Source of the DNA: Nitrosopumilus piranensis
Lineage (GTDB): Archaea > Thermoproteota > Nitrososphaeria > Nitrososphaerales > Nitrosopumilaceae
Length of the DNA stretch: 64,000 nt
Reading direction: 5' to 3'
NCBI RefSeq assembly: GCF_000875775.1
Contig: NZ_CP010868.1
Coordinates: 248,001 to 312,000, forward strand
Shown here: positions 35,293 to 44,659 of the stretch, piece after piece
Layout of the letters: every line of letters starts with the position of its first letter
Position numbering within the stretch: position 1 is the first letter of the stretch
The notes under the pieces: generated by a model
Told to the model about the DNA's origin: nothing
Databases searched by the model: none
What the model saw: the letters and a program-made list of their open reading frames with translations, nothing else
Made by a program: the position numbers and the translations under genes

Positions 35293-36447
35293 TTGGAATT
35301 AACTAGAGAAGAAGAATCTGCACTAAAAGGTGAACAAGGTGAGATTATGGAAATGGCATATAGAATTCTTGTTGCAACCGGAGAGGCAACAGATGCTGAA
35401 AAACTAATCCCAATCGAATGGACTCATCTTTCAGGAGTAAATTATAACACAATTGGTGATGCAGGAGAGGAATTTCTTTCTAGTATTAGCAAAGATGCTA
35501 GAGTCAAAGTAAAAACCACTCTGAATCCAATGGGATTTGATATTGATAATGTGTCTAATTATGGATTAGATGAGAATTTTATCTCAAAACAACTTTCTAT
35601 TAGAAATTCATATGAGACAATGGGCGTGATCCCATCTTTTTCATGTATTCCTTACGAAATCTTTGATATTCCAAAAGTTGGAACTCAAGTTGCTTTTGCA
35701 GAAAGTAATGCTGCAATACACGCAAATTCTTATGATAACTTGAAAACAAACAAAGAAAGTGCATTTAGTGCTTTAGCTAGTGCACTAACTGGAAAAAGTC
35801 CATACTCTTCATTACGAAAAGAAGACTCACCAAATGTATCAATTAGAATGAATGTAGACAATCCAAATGAGCTTACATATGGGATGCTAGGATATTTTGC
35901 AGGCAAAGTTGGGGATATCTCTGTAAATATTTCTGGTCTAGGTGAGATGGATAACCGTCAATGCAAGGCAATGTGTGGTGGAATGGGAACATCTGGAACA
36001 TGTGCCAAATTTATTTTTGGAGAGGATGATTCTGATTCTGAAAAAATAGATTTTGATGAAAAAGCCATGCAAAATGTTCATGATGAACTAAATACATCAG
36101 AAAAAGGCGATATCATTACACTTGGAAGTCCACAATTAGGATTAGAAGAAATTTCAGAACTTGCTGGAAAATTAAAGGGACGCTCTTTTGAGAAGCGATG
36201 TATGATATTTACTCCCAGAACCATAAAAGAAAAAGCACAAAAAATTGGTTACACAAATGAATTAGAACGGGCTGGTTGTGAAATTCTATCTGACTGCTGT
36301 ACTTGTCTTACTCCTTTGATTAACAAAAATGATGTTGATGCTGTTACAACAAATAGCATCAAGGGCGCATTTTATCTAAAAAATTCTAATGGTGTTGATG
36401 TAAATTTAAAATCACTATCTCGAATCATAGAAGATGAGACAAGATGA
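35293..36447 (+). CDS. Aconitase X-type dehydratase, large subunit (probable phosphomevalonate dehydratase)
   Basis: 384 residues of the DUF521/AcnX family. CKAMCGGMGTSGTC near 220 and CCTC near 338 provide the cluster cysteines. In archaea this enzyme with its small subunit dehydrates mevalonate 5-phosphate in the modified mevalonate pathway; a cis-prenylated proline-type AcnX reaction is the main alternative. TTG start. It overlaps the small subunit by 4 bases. Confidence 0.85.
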   Translation: MELTREEESALKGEQGEIMEMAYRILVATGEATDAEKLIPIEWTHLSGVNYNTIGDAGEEFLSSISKDARVKVKTTLNPMGFDIDNVSNYGLDENFISKQLSIRNSYETMGVIPSFSCIPYEIFDIPKVGTQVAFAESNAAIHANSYDNLKTNKESAFSALASALTGKSPYSSLRKEDSPNVSIRMNVDNPNELTYGMLGYFAGKVGDISVNISGLGEMDNRQCKAMCGGMGTSGTCAKFIFGEDDSDSEKIDFDEKAMQNVHDELNTSEKGDIITLGSPQLGLEEISELAGKLKGRSFEKRCMIFTPRTIKEKAQKIGYTNELERAGCEILSDCCTCLTPLINKNDVDAVTTNSIKGAFYLKNSNGVDVNLKSLSRIIEDETR

Positions 36448-36830
36448 AGGTTCTAGTTTCAGGAAAAGTTGAAGGAGTTGTTCTAAAATCAAAAAATGCT
36501 ATTAATTTTCTAGGTACTGTTGATAAGAAAACTGGAATTATCAGTGACAAAAATCATGATCTATATCAAAAATCAATTAAAGATACAATCCTAGCTTTTC
36601 CTTCAGGTGTTGGAAGTAGTGTTGGTGCATATACAATTTACTCTATAAAATCAAATAATACAGCACCTCTTGCAATGATTTGTATGAAAGCAGATCTTAC
36701 AGTAGCTACTGGATGTGCACTGGCAAATATTCCACTAGTAATTTTATCTGATGAAGAATTTTCATCAATTAATGATGGAATGAAATTATCACTTGATACT
36801 GATTCTGTTAATCCAATTCAGTATCAATGA
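36444..36830 (+). CDS. Aconitase X-type dehydratase, small subunit
   Basis: 128 residues of the DUF126 family. PSGVGSSVGAYTIYSI contains the conserved Ser/Gly region that completes the active site. The start overlaps the stop of the large subunit (ATGA), so the two subunits are made together. Its end overlaps rqcH on the other strand by 23 bases. Confidence 0.85.
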   Translation: MKVLVSGKVEGVVLKSKNAINFLGTVDKKTGIISDKNHDLYQKSIKDTILAFPSGVGSSVGAYTIYSIKSNNTAPLAMICMKADLTVATGCALANIPLVILSDEEFSSINDGMKLSLDTDSVNPIQYQ

Positions 36831-38763
36831 AATTTTGAATATCTGCTTCCCCTCTGCCGACATCTTTTACTTGACTCTTTCCGGCAGGCATAACACGTAC
36901 AAATTCATCAATACTAATCTTCTTTGTAATCTCTTCGTGAATCTTTGTGAATTCTATTCTAATTTTCTTTGCAGCATCTACCATTTCAATTCCTTGAGGC
37001 TCAATAATTGCATAACAGATTGAATTTTTCTTAATTGTTTCAGGAGGGCCACATGTTAACGCATAACCCTCTTCTTGTGGGATTATTCCTACAGCTAGTT
37101 TGAGATTTCCACTTTTAATGAAATTTCTTTGTCCTTCAATTGTAAATGATCCTTTTGGAAGGAATTCTCCACTAGGGGCAGATTTTTTTACTTGATCAGG
37201 ATTAACCCAATATGCACTAACACCATACATTCCTTCTCTCCAAGCCCGACTAAAACAAACTGTGGCATGTGCAACTTCGTTCATACTAGTATCAGGTGCA
37301 TTTTGTGCATCTTTAATAATAAAAAACGGTGACCCAAAAATATCACCATGAAAAATTTTGTCATTTTTTTCCAAATGTTTTCTTACAACAGCCGAGTTTG
37401 ATGCAGCATCTCTGCCACCAATTACCAAGAAACCATCAGTTGTATGGAACCATCTATATCTTTCATACCAATTTTTCTTTCTTATTTCTGAAACTAGAAT
37501 TGAATCTTTCTCAGACTCTGTTTTATTTTGTAATTTTTCTAATTTTTTCAAAGTTTTAGACTTGATTTCTTCAATTGAATTAATTGCACCTGATTGTTTT
37601 TTTGCTTCATTAAATAACGTAGATGCAATTGATTGAAGAGATGCTTTAGTGTTTATCTTTATTTTTTCATCTTGAATAACAACTAATGAAATTCCTTTTT
37701 CGCTGATCAATTTTGAGTTATTCTTTGCCAAAATTTCTTGTGCAACTGCATTTTCAATTGATGTAATTCCTTTTGAAATCATTTCAAATAGAGAATTTGC
37801 AACATTGGTAATGCTCTTTGATCTCTCTTTTACCGTCTGAATTGCCTTTTCCTGTTCAGAAATTTGAGTTTGAAGTTCTTTTATCTTCTTATCAGAACCA
37901 CTTGATTGAATTGATTTTCCTTTTTCTACAATGTTTTGTGTAAAAACAGTATCAAGCCCCTCAATGAAGCTATTTACTTTAGTAATTTCTGCTTTAACTT
38001 TTCCAAGCTGAATTGGAAGAACTTCTGTTTTTTCATTTCTAACAATTACTGGATTATGATTTTCTGAAACTATGTCTGAAACAACTTTTCTTGTAGTTCC
38101 AAATATTTTTTTAATTTCTTCATTTGTTAAAAGATTTCCTATTTTTTTTGGATCAATATTTGTCATTTCAAAAATCCCCTCAACGTATTTTTTTGGTAAA
38201 CCTAGCGTACGTCCAAACCATTTTGCTGCAACTAGATCTGTTGTTTTAATTTCTTCAAAATCATTTTCTGATAAATTGAAAATATCTAATCCACTTTGAG
38301 GGGGTTGAACATATTCTAATCCTACACTTAACTTTCTATGTCTTACATCAATTGAATGTTGTAGTGCAAGAATCTTCATTTCATTATTACAAAGTAAAAT
38401 ATTCCCATCTCCAAAAAATTCACCAACCAAAACAAATTCTTTTCCAAATCCTTCAAAAGTAAAATATGCTATTCTCTCAGCACCAATTTGTTCTATTTTC
38501 TTTAATTTTAATCGAAGAAGATCACTACGCAATCTTTTGAGTAGCTTGTTTGGTTCTACCTGATCTATTTTTACTTTAGTTAACCAAATCCCATAAGTTG
38601 AGATCATCATGAAGAGATCACTCTTTTCGGTATGGTGTAGTTTGAAGAGTATACTGTCTTTTGTTATTCCATAGATATTACTAACATAGTAATCTTCAAC
38701 TTGTTTTGAAATTTTATCTACCAAATATCGTAGTTCAATTCCAGATAATGTCATGTCTATCAT
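36808..38763 (-). CDS. rqcH: Ribosome quality control factor RqcH/NFACT family
   Basis: 651 residues. NFACT-N spans about 1-200 (SGIELRYLVDKI at the start), then a coiled coil (about 290-430) and NFACT-R (about 445-560, KKNWYERYRWFHTTDGFLVIGG in two parts). It binds stalled large ribosomal subunits and adds C-terminal tails in bacteria and eukaryotes. Length is typical of the archaeal family. Confidence 0.88.
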   Translation of the reverse strand: MIDMTLSGIELRYLVDKISKQVEDYYVSNIYGITKDSILFKLHHTEKSDLFMMISTYGIWLTKVKIDQVEPNKLLKRLRSDLLRLKLKKIEQIGAERIAYFTFEGFGKEFVLVGEFFGDGNILLCNNEMKILALQHSIDVRHRKLSVGLEYVQPPQSGLDIFNLSENDFEEIKTTDLVAAKWFGRTLGLPKKYVEGIFEMTNIDPKKIGNLLTNEEIKKIFGTTRKVVSDIVSENHNPVIVRNEKTEVLPIQLGKVKAEITKVNSFIEGLDTVFTQNIVEKGKSIQSSGSDKKIKELQTQISEQEKAIQTVKERSKSITNVANSLFEMISKGITSIENAVAQEILAKNNSKLISEKGISLVVIQDEKIKINTKASLQSIASTLFNEAKKQSGAINSIEEIKSKTLKKLEKLQNKTESEKDSILVSEIRKKNWYERYRWFHTTDGFLVIGGRDAASNSAVVRKHLEKNDKIFHGDIFGSPFFIIKDAQNAPDTSMNEVAHATVCFSRAWREGMYGVSAYWVNPDQVKKSAPSGEFLPKGSFTIEGQRNFIKSGNLKLAVGIIPQEEGYALTCGPPETIKKNSICYAIIEPQGIEMVDAAKKIRIEFTKIHEEITKKISIDEFVRVMPAGKSQVKDVGRGEADIQNFIDTELD

Positions 38764-38857
38764 ATTTTACATCTAAAATTATACCCTTGCTATGACGTGC
38801 TCAATTTTTGACCAAAGATATTAAACATGGTTTGCTTGAGACACGCTAGAAATTTAA

Positions 38858-39331
38858 TTGGCCAAATTCAAAAAGAAAAAATCAAAACCCACACCTGAGC
38901 CTGAAGACTCTAAAAAAGAGTCTAAAGAAGAACCAGTTGATATTCCTGAAACAGAAAAATCTGAATCTACCTCAGAACCATCAAAAGAGCCTTCAATAAA
39001 TGAAGCTGAGAAAAGTGAGAAAGATAGAAAATTAAATAAATTGTTTTGGATGCGTATTGCTCTTGCAATTATTGCAGGTACTGCAGCAACCTTCATCTTT
39101 GAAGACATCGAAGGTGAAGAAAGAAGATGGGCATCTATTGCATTTATGATTATAGTATTCTTTGGAACAATAATTGTAGCTAAAGGAATGAAGATGCAAT
39201 TACCATCATCAGACAGGAAAAAAGTTGTTACACAAGCAATTGGCAGTTATGTTTTCTTGTACTTGTTTACATGGATTGTGACTTATACACTAGTTCATTC
39301 TGGAAGTGTTTCTACTGGAATTAATATATAA
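38858..39331 (+). CDS. Membrane protein with a charged N-terminus
   Basis: 157 residues. The first 65 are hydrophilic (KKKSKPTPEPEDSKKESKEE), followed by three transmembrane segments (about 68-87, 94-114 and 128-149). TTG start. No recognised family. Upstream of cbiT in the same direction by 28 bases, perhaps by chance. Confidence 0.6.
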   Translation: MAKFKKKKSKPTPEPEDSKKESKEEPVDIPETEKSESTSEPSKEPSINEAEKSEKDRKLNKLFWMRIALAIIAGTAATFIFEDIEGEERRWASIAFMIIVFFGTIIVAKGMKMQLPSSDRKKVVTQAIGSYVFLYLFTWIVTYTLVHSGSVSTGINI

Positions 39332-39359
39332 TAGAATACTGCAAACGGTGACAATCTAA

Positions 39360-39950
39360 ATGTGGAACTATAAAACCCCTGGAATTCCTGATGAAGAATT
39401 TGAAAGGACAGAAAAAGTTCCCATTACAAAAGAAGAAGTAAGATCTGTTCAAATTTGCAAAGCAAGACTACAACCAGGTCAAATTGTTTATGATGTTGGT
39501 TGTGGAAGTGGTTCTATTTCTGTAGAAGCAGCACTACAAGTTGAATCCTCTGGAAAAATTTTAGCAATAGATTATGATCAAAATGCAGTAGACCTAACAA
39601 AAAAAAACTTACAAAAATTCAATTTATCAAATGTTTCTGTAATATTTGGAAACGCTAAAGAAAAAATTTTAGAACTTGAAGAAGCTGATGCAATATTTGT
39701 TGGAGGCACTGGTGGTGATACTAAAGAAATTGTTGAATTGGCAGAAAATAAACTAAAGAAAGACGGAAGAATTGTAATTGGAATAATCCTTATTGAAACA
39801 TTATATTCTGTATTGCAGGTTATGGGCAAATTACGGTTTAAGGATGTAGATATAACTCAAGTTACCATATCTAAGAGTAGAAAAACTACTACGGGAACTA
39901 TGATGCTGGCAAGAAATCCTGTAACTATAATTTCTGCAACTAGAGTCTAA
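39360..39950 (+). CDS. cbiT: Cobalt-precorrin-6B C15 methyltransferase (decarboxylating)
   Basis: 196 residues. VYDVGCGSGSISVEAALQV near 45-63 is the SAM-binding motif and IFVGGTGGD near 118 a second family motif. CbiT methylates C15 and decarboxylates in cobalamin ring synthesis. Leads a run of cbiT, cbiL and cbiF. Confidence 0.88.
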   Translation: MWNYKTPGIPDEEFERTEKVPITKEEVRSVQICKARLQPGQIVYDVGCGSGSISVEAALQVESSGKILAIDYDQNAVDLTKKNLQKFNLSNVSVIFGNAKEKILELEEADAIFVGGTGGDTKEIVELAENKLKKDGRIVIGIILIETLYSVLQVMGKLRFKDVDITQVTISKSRKTTTGTMMLARNPVTIISATRV

Positions 39951-39985
39951 TCTAGCTTTTAATTGGGATAAGAATCAGTCATTTC

Positions 39986-40708
39986 ATGCCTGGATTAATA
40001 GGAATTGGAGTGGGTCCTGGAGATCCTGAACTTCTTACAGTAAAGGCTGTAAAGGCAATTCAAAATGCTGATATCATCATGTGTCCTGCCTCAAAGGAAG
40101 ACAGACCTAGTATTGCATTCTCTGTAGTTGATTCTATTATTGATAAATCAAAGAATCAGGAAATTGTTAAGCTAATCTTTCCTATGACTAAAGACAAAGA
40201 TGTTCTTGAAGAAACTTGGAAAAAAAATGCAAAGATTATGGCACAAACAGTACAATCAGGCAAAAATGTTGTTTATCTAACAGTAGGTGATCCATTTCTA
40301 TACAGTACTTGGATATACATGCACAAGGATTTAACAGAAAAATATCCTGAAATGAAGATTGAAGTTATTCCCGGAATAGTTTCAATGTTTACATTTGCAT
40401 CAAAGGTCGGTGTAAGTATTGCAGAAGGTGCCGAGAAAGTTGCAATCATCCCATCTTGTTATGATCTAAGTAGTGTTAAAGAAATAGCAAAAAATTCTGA
40501 ATCCATGATATTTTTAAAAGATGGCAGATATTTTGATCAAGTAATTGATGTTTTAAAAGAATCAGGATTTCCTGATAATTCCATTTTTGCAATAGGACAA
40601 GATTTGGGAACAGAAAATGAAATAATTAGAAAGATGACTCTAGGTGAAGTAAATGATGACACATTGACTACAAAATATTTCTCTATTCTGGTGGTAAAAC
40701 GTGTCTGA
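39986..40708 (+). CDS. cbiL: Cobalt-precorrin-2 C20 methyltransferase
   Basis: 240 residues of the tetrapyrrole methylase fold. GIGVGPGDPELLT at the N-terminus and YLTVGDPFLYST near 98 are conserved SAM-binding motifs; the length and IPGIVSMFTFASKVG fit CbiL/CobI. It overlaps cbiF by 8 bases, so translation is coupled. Confidence 0.85.
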   Translation: MPGLIGIGVGPGDPELLTVKAVKAIQNADIIMCPASKEDRPSIAFSVVDSIIDKSKNQEIVKLIFPMTKDKDVLEETWKKNAKIMAQTVQSGKNVVYLTVGDPFLYSTWIYMHKDLTEKYPEMKIEVIPGIVSMFTFASKVGVSIAEGAEKVAIIPSCYDLSSVKEIAKNSESMIFLKDGRYFDQVIDVLKESGFPDNSIFAIGQDLGTENEIIRKMTLGEVNDDTLTTKYFSILVVKRV

Positions 40709-41471
40709 TGTATTCTTTGTTGGTTGTGGACCAGGTGATCCAGAACTAATAACAATCAAAGCAAAAAAATTAATTCAAAAAGCAGACGTTGTTGTCTATT
40801 CTGGATCTCTGATTCCTGAGCCCATTTTGAAATTATGTAAAAAAGGAAAACTCTATGATGCAGCTGGAATGATCAGAGAAGAAATTTTTGATGTATTGTA
40901 CAAAAACGCAAAAAAGGATAAACTTGTTGTAAGGTTACATGATGGTGATCCATCAATCTATGGTGCTATCAAAGAACAGATTGATAATCTTACCAAAAAA
41001 GGAATAAACTCTATAGTAGTACCCGGAATTACTGCATTCTTAGCCTCAGCAGCTGCTCTTGGAACACAACTAACTCTTCCAGGAGTAACTCAAACAATTA
41101 TTGTTACAAGAGCAGAATCTAGAACTAAAGTTCCAAAAAGAGAAAAAATTTCAGAACTTGCAAAACATAAAGCAACTTTAATTTTCTATCTTAGTGTTCA
41201 TTTAATTTCAAATTTGGTTAAAGAAGCAATTGCAGGTGGATACAAAAAGAAAACACCTGTTGCTATAGTGTATAGGGCAAGCTGGAAAGATCAAAAAATC
41301 ATTAAAGGAACACTTGGCAATATTGCAAAAAAACTCAAAGAAGAAAAAATTACTAGAACTGCCATTGTAATAATTAGTGATGTGATTGATCCTGAAACAT
41401 ATGAATATTCTAAATTATATGATAAAAAATTTAGTCATGGTTATCGAAAAGCTAAAAAGACAAAAAATTAA
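40701..41471 (+). CDS. cbiF: Cobalt-precorrin-4 C11 methyltransferase
   Basis: 256 residues. FVGCGPGDPELITIKA starts the methylase fold and VVYSGSLIPEPIL is a CbiF/CobM signature. RLHDGDPSIYGAIKEQ is the second SAM motif. It methylates C11 in corrin synthesis. GTG start within cbiL. Its end overlaps the facing racemase-like gene by 20 bases. Confidence 0.87.
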   Translation: MSDVFFVGCGPGDPELITIKAKKLIQKADVVVYSGSLIPEPILKLCKKGKLYDAAGMIREEIFDVLYKNAKKDKLVVRLHDGDPSIYGAIKEQIDNLTKKGINSIVVPGITAFLASAAALGTQLTLPGVTQTIIVTRAESRTKVPKREKISELAKHKATLIFYLSVHLISNLVKEAIAGGYKKKTPVAIVYRASWKDQKIIKGTLGNIAKKLKEEKITRTAIVIISDVIDPETYEYSKLYDKKFSHGYRKAKKTKN

Positions 41472-42207
41472 CTTTATTTTTAATCCCAATTTTTAATAAT
41501 TTTGATTGAAAGTTTTTTGTATTTCCAGAAGTAAAAATTTTCAAAGAATTATTTTTTGATTGCATATTTTTTGTTTTTGAAAATATTTTTTGTACTACAA
41601 TGCTTCCTGAATCTATAAACTGTACATTTGGAAATTCTTTTTCTAGATATTTTTTTAAAAATGGTAAATGCGTGCTTGATAAAGTAACAACATCAATTAA
41701 ATTCTGATCAAGTATTTGTAATTCTTTTTTGATAATTTTTTTACAATAATTTTTTTCTGTTAGAAATTTTCCTGATTCAACTAAATCTACAAGTTTTGAA
41801 CCATTTATCTTAAAAATTTTAAAAGATTTTGGAATATTTTGTCTAATGTACTGTGATAACCCTTTACTCTTTATGGCAGACTCTGTTGCAAGTATTCCAA
41901 TTTGCTTTGATTTTGTAATTTTTCTTGCTTCTTTTAATGGTGGCCTTACATCAAAAATTCTTGGTGTTGATAAATTTAACATGAGACTTGGTGTATTTGA
42001 TGCAACAACTATGAAATTTGGTGAAAACTCTTCTAACAATTTGATTGATTGCTGGATAATCTTTTCTAGTTGAGCCCGAGATTTTTTACCATATGGATAA
42101 CTTTGCTGGTCAGCAAAATAGATGATTTCTGATTTGAATGCTCTTTGTATTTGACAAATAATGGATAATGAGCCTAATCCTGAATCAAAAACTGCAATTT
42201 TGGCCAC
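41452..42207 (-). CDS. Glutamate-racemase-fold protein lacking both catalytic cysteines
   Basis: 251 residues matching MurI in motif order: FDSGLGSLSI (7), YFADQQSYPYGKKS (34), VVASNTPS (66) and LSSTHLPFL (195). MurI uses Cys at ACNT and CTH; here both are Ser, read directly from the bases. The two-base racemase mechanism cannot work with Ser in the usual way. It may be a binding or sensor protein or a different enzyme. Archaea lack murein, so a D-Glu need is also unexplained. Confidence 0.75.
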   Translation of the reverse strand: MAKIAVFDSGLGSLSIICQIQRAFKSEIIYFADQQSYPYGKKSRAQLEKIIQQSIKLLEEFSPNFIVVASNTPSLMLNLSTPRIFDVRPPLKEARKITKSKQIGILATESAIKSKGLSQYIRQNIPKSFKIFKINGSKLVDLVESGKFLTEKNYCKKIIKKELQILDQNLIDVVTLSSTHLPFLKKYLEKEFPNVQFIDSGSIVVQKIFSKTKNMQSKNNSLKIFTSGNTKNFQSKLLKIGIKNKVNFLSF

Positions 42208-42285
42208 AACATTATCACAAGAATCTCAGAATAATAGTTTGTTAGCTAATTTTACCCAAAAACTGATCTAAATTTACACCTTGCA

Positions 42286-42312
42286 TTAAGACTAAATTTC
42301 TAAATCCAAATT
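42286..42312 (+). promoter_or_regulatory. Promoter module of the second cdvB
   Basis: TTAAG at 42286-42290, 6 bases, TTTCTAAA at 42297-42304, then 8 bases to ATG 42313. The spacing is identical to the module before the first cdvB at 17662-17688, although the filler bases differ. Confidence 0.55.
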
Positions 42313-42963
42313 ATGCCAAACTTCGATAAGACTTGGGCTCGACAAGAGACCCAAAGCGTAACTGGCAAACTCCGAGAAGCAGTAAAGCCTCAAGGTGCAT
42401 TAAAACCACGAATTCAAACTGCAGTAAACAAACTACAGATCCAAATCTCAAAAATGGACTCTATGTTAGGCAAACTGCACGAAAGAGATGCGCAACTCTT
42501 TCAGAGAGTCGTGACTGCAATGCAGCAACATGATACTAGCACAAGTAGAGTTTTGTCTAACGAATTAGCTGAAATTCGTAAAGTTACAAAGATGCTCGGC
42601 AATGCAAGAATGTCATTAGAACAAGTCCAACTAAGACTCACAACTATTCATGATCTTGGTGATGCTATGGTGGCAATTGGACCAGCAATGTCTACAATGA
42701 AGGGATTGAAGTCATCGCTGGGAAGATTTATGCCAGAAGCAGACTCAGAATTGAATTCCATGACACAGACACTCAATGGACTTATGATGGATTCACTTGC
42801 AGGAGACTCATTTAACATGGAGTCTGATGTTTCTAGTGAAGAAACAGACAAGATCCTACAAGAAGCATCTGCAGTAGCTGAGCAACAGATTGGTGATAAA
42901 TTCCCATCTGTCCCATCTTCAACTGGACTTTCGTCAGGAACCTCTACTTCTACCTTTGAGTAG
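42313..42963 (+). CDS. cdvB: CdvB, ESCRT-III-like cell division protein (paralogue 2)
   Basis: 216 residues, close in length and layout to the CdvB at 17689. GALKPRIQTAVNKLQIQISK and the tail FPSVPS match that copy, and a Ser/Thr-rich end follows. Two paralogues with the same promoter module probably polymerise together in the division ring. No winged helix is visible. Confidence 0.9.
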   Translation: MPNFDKTWARQETQSVTGKLREAVKPQGALKPRIQTAVNKLQIQISKMDSMLGKLHERDAQLFQRVVTAMQQHDTSTSRVLSNELAEIRKVTKMLGNARMSLEQVQLRLTTIHDLGDAMVAIGPAMSTMKGLKSSLGRFMPEADSELNSMTQTLNGLMMDSLAGDSFNMESDVSSEETDKILQEASAVAEQQIGDKFPSVPSSTGLSSGTSTSTFE

Positions 42964-43010
42964 TTGGGAAAAGACGTAAGTTATTCTTTTTATTTTAATT
43001 TCTTTAAAAA

Positions 43011-44183
43011 TCAGTTTAGTAGTTTTTCTTTAAATGTAAATTTTTTGTTTAATACAAAATTTCCAAATGCTGCAGTAATCACTGCTAAAATTAATGCCAA
43101 TGGGTATGAAATTTCTGCATTGTCTACTAGAGTAAATACCATCCCTAGTTGAACTAAAGCGCCCAATGAACTAAACATTGCAAACTTTCCATATTGAGAA
43201 ACTGTCTTCTTAATTCTAAAGTTTCTATCTCCAAATGTCCATGCTTTGTTTAAAATAAAATTAGTTGTAATTGATGCAATTATTCCAATCACATTTGCAT
43301 GCAGATACCACATATCAGAAATTCCACCTGCAAACAGTAATGAAATCATGTAATTTACTATGAATCCTGAGGCACCAACTGTGTAAAATCTAGCTGCTTT
43401 TGATAGAAATTTTACTGAGGAACGTTTTTCTTGTTTCTCTACTGGTTTCCCATATCTATATAATTTCCAAACCGACTTGTAATAATCCAATATAGTTTTC
43501 ATTCCTAATTTACTGGAACCAAATTCTCTATCTTGAAATGTATATGGAACCTCTTTGATGTTTACTCCTTTTGTTTTTACTAATATTTCTAAAAGAAACT
43601 TGTAACCTATGGCATCAAAATTTAATCCTTTAATGATATTTCTTTTAAATGCAAAGAATCCAGACATTGGATCTTTGGTATCTATTCCTAATCCTTTTTT
43701 TGCAATCAATGTTGCAAATTTACTAATAATTTTTCTCTTAAACGACCAACCTTGAATCTTTCCACCATTAATGTACCTTGAAGCAACTGCAATATCATAT
43801 TGATATTTCTTTATTGACTCGATTAATTTTGGAATAATTTGTGGAGGGTGAGAAAAATCACTATCCATTATTACAATGGTATCTCCTTTTGCTTGTTGAA
43901 TTCCATTAAGAATTGCTGAACCTAATCCTTTCTTTGCTTTTCTATGGATAACTTCTATTGTATAATCCGCCATTTTTTTGACATTTTTTAAGTAATCTTC
44001 AACAATTTTTCCGGTTCCGTCAGGTGAATTGTCATCTACTATTATGGTTTGAGTAACAAAATTTTTTGGTAAATTATCTTTAATTGATTTTAAAATTTGT
44101 ACAATATTTTGAGATTCATTATAAGTTGGAATTATTATTGAAATCTGAGCATTATTTTCTTGTATATTCTCACTTGATTGCAT
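43011..44183 (-). CDS. Dolichyl-phosphate sugar synthase-like GT2 fused to GtrA
   Basis: 390 residues. The N-terminal GT2 domain (about 12-240) has IIIPTYNESQ, VDDNSPDGT and IMDSDFSHP (DxD-like). The C-terminal GtrA domain (about 265-385) has four transmembrane helices. Such fusions make and flip lipid-phosphate-linked sugars for glycosylation. Donor sugar unknown. It lies next to the SqdB-like fragment. Confidence 0.85.
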   Translation of the reverse strand: MQSSENIQENNAQISIIIPTYNESQNIVQILKSIKDNLPKNFVTQTIIVDDNSPDGTGKIVEDYLKNVKKMADYTIEVIHRKAKKGLGSAILNGIQQAKGDTIVIMDSDFSHPPQIIPKLIESIKKYQYDIAVASRYINGGKIQGWSFKRKIISKFATLIAKKGLGIDTKDPMSGFFAFKRNIIKGLNFDAIGYKFLLEILVKTKGVNIKEVPYTFQDREFGSSKLGMKTILDYYKSVWKLYRYGKPVEKQEKRSSVKFLSKAARFYTVGASGFIVNYMISLLFAGGISDMWYLHANVIGIIASITTNFILNKAWTFGDRNFRIKKTVSQYGKFAMFSSLGALVQLGMVFTLVDNAEISYPLALILAVITAAFGNFVLNKKFTFKEKLLN

Positions 44184-44266
44184 TTACTCGCCTCAAAATT
44201 AAATTGCTATTAAATTTTTAACTTGTTTTTTTGTGCCTAAACTCTGTTTTTTCTTCACTAATGACA

Positions 44267-44533
44267 CTATCTTGATTTTTGCCATTTGATATTCTTCATA
44301 ATGACATCTTTTCTCTCTCCAATTCTATCTTTGTAATGTAAAAGATCCTCTATTCTGATCTTGATTTCATCATCAATTTCTCTTGTTCTCTTAAATCCTA
44401 ATTTTTTTAATTTGTCATGATCAGCATTACAGTAATGTTTTTCAGACTCTGGTCTTGGGTTTTCTTTACTTTTTATCTCAACATTTAGTTCTTTTTCATT
44501 AGCATTTCTTTGAACCTTTTTTGCAATATCCAT
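44267..44533 (-). pseudogene. C-terminal fragment resembling UDP-sulfoquinovose synthase (SqdB/Agl3)
   Basis: Only 88 residues are open. ENPRPESEKHYCNADHDKLKK and HYKDRIGER, with a charged middle, resemble the C-terminal segment of SqdB/Agl3 (in my memory, NPRxE-E-HYYN and a KDRV end). The catalytic Rossmann domain is absent, and an in-frame stop lies just upstream of the Met. It looks like the remnant of a lost gene near glycosylation genes. An alternative is a small protein of its own. Confidence 0.5.
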
Positions 44534-44659
44534 TACAGGCTATCAAAGATTTGACTGTCAAAGTAAAACAAAAGATTCACTCTGAAATAATTACAGTTTA
44601 TTCTAAATAGGCTTGACATTATACCGTAAGATTATAAGCAATTACTAGATCTTGCGATC

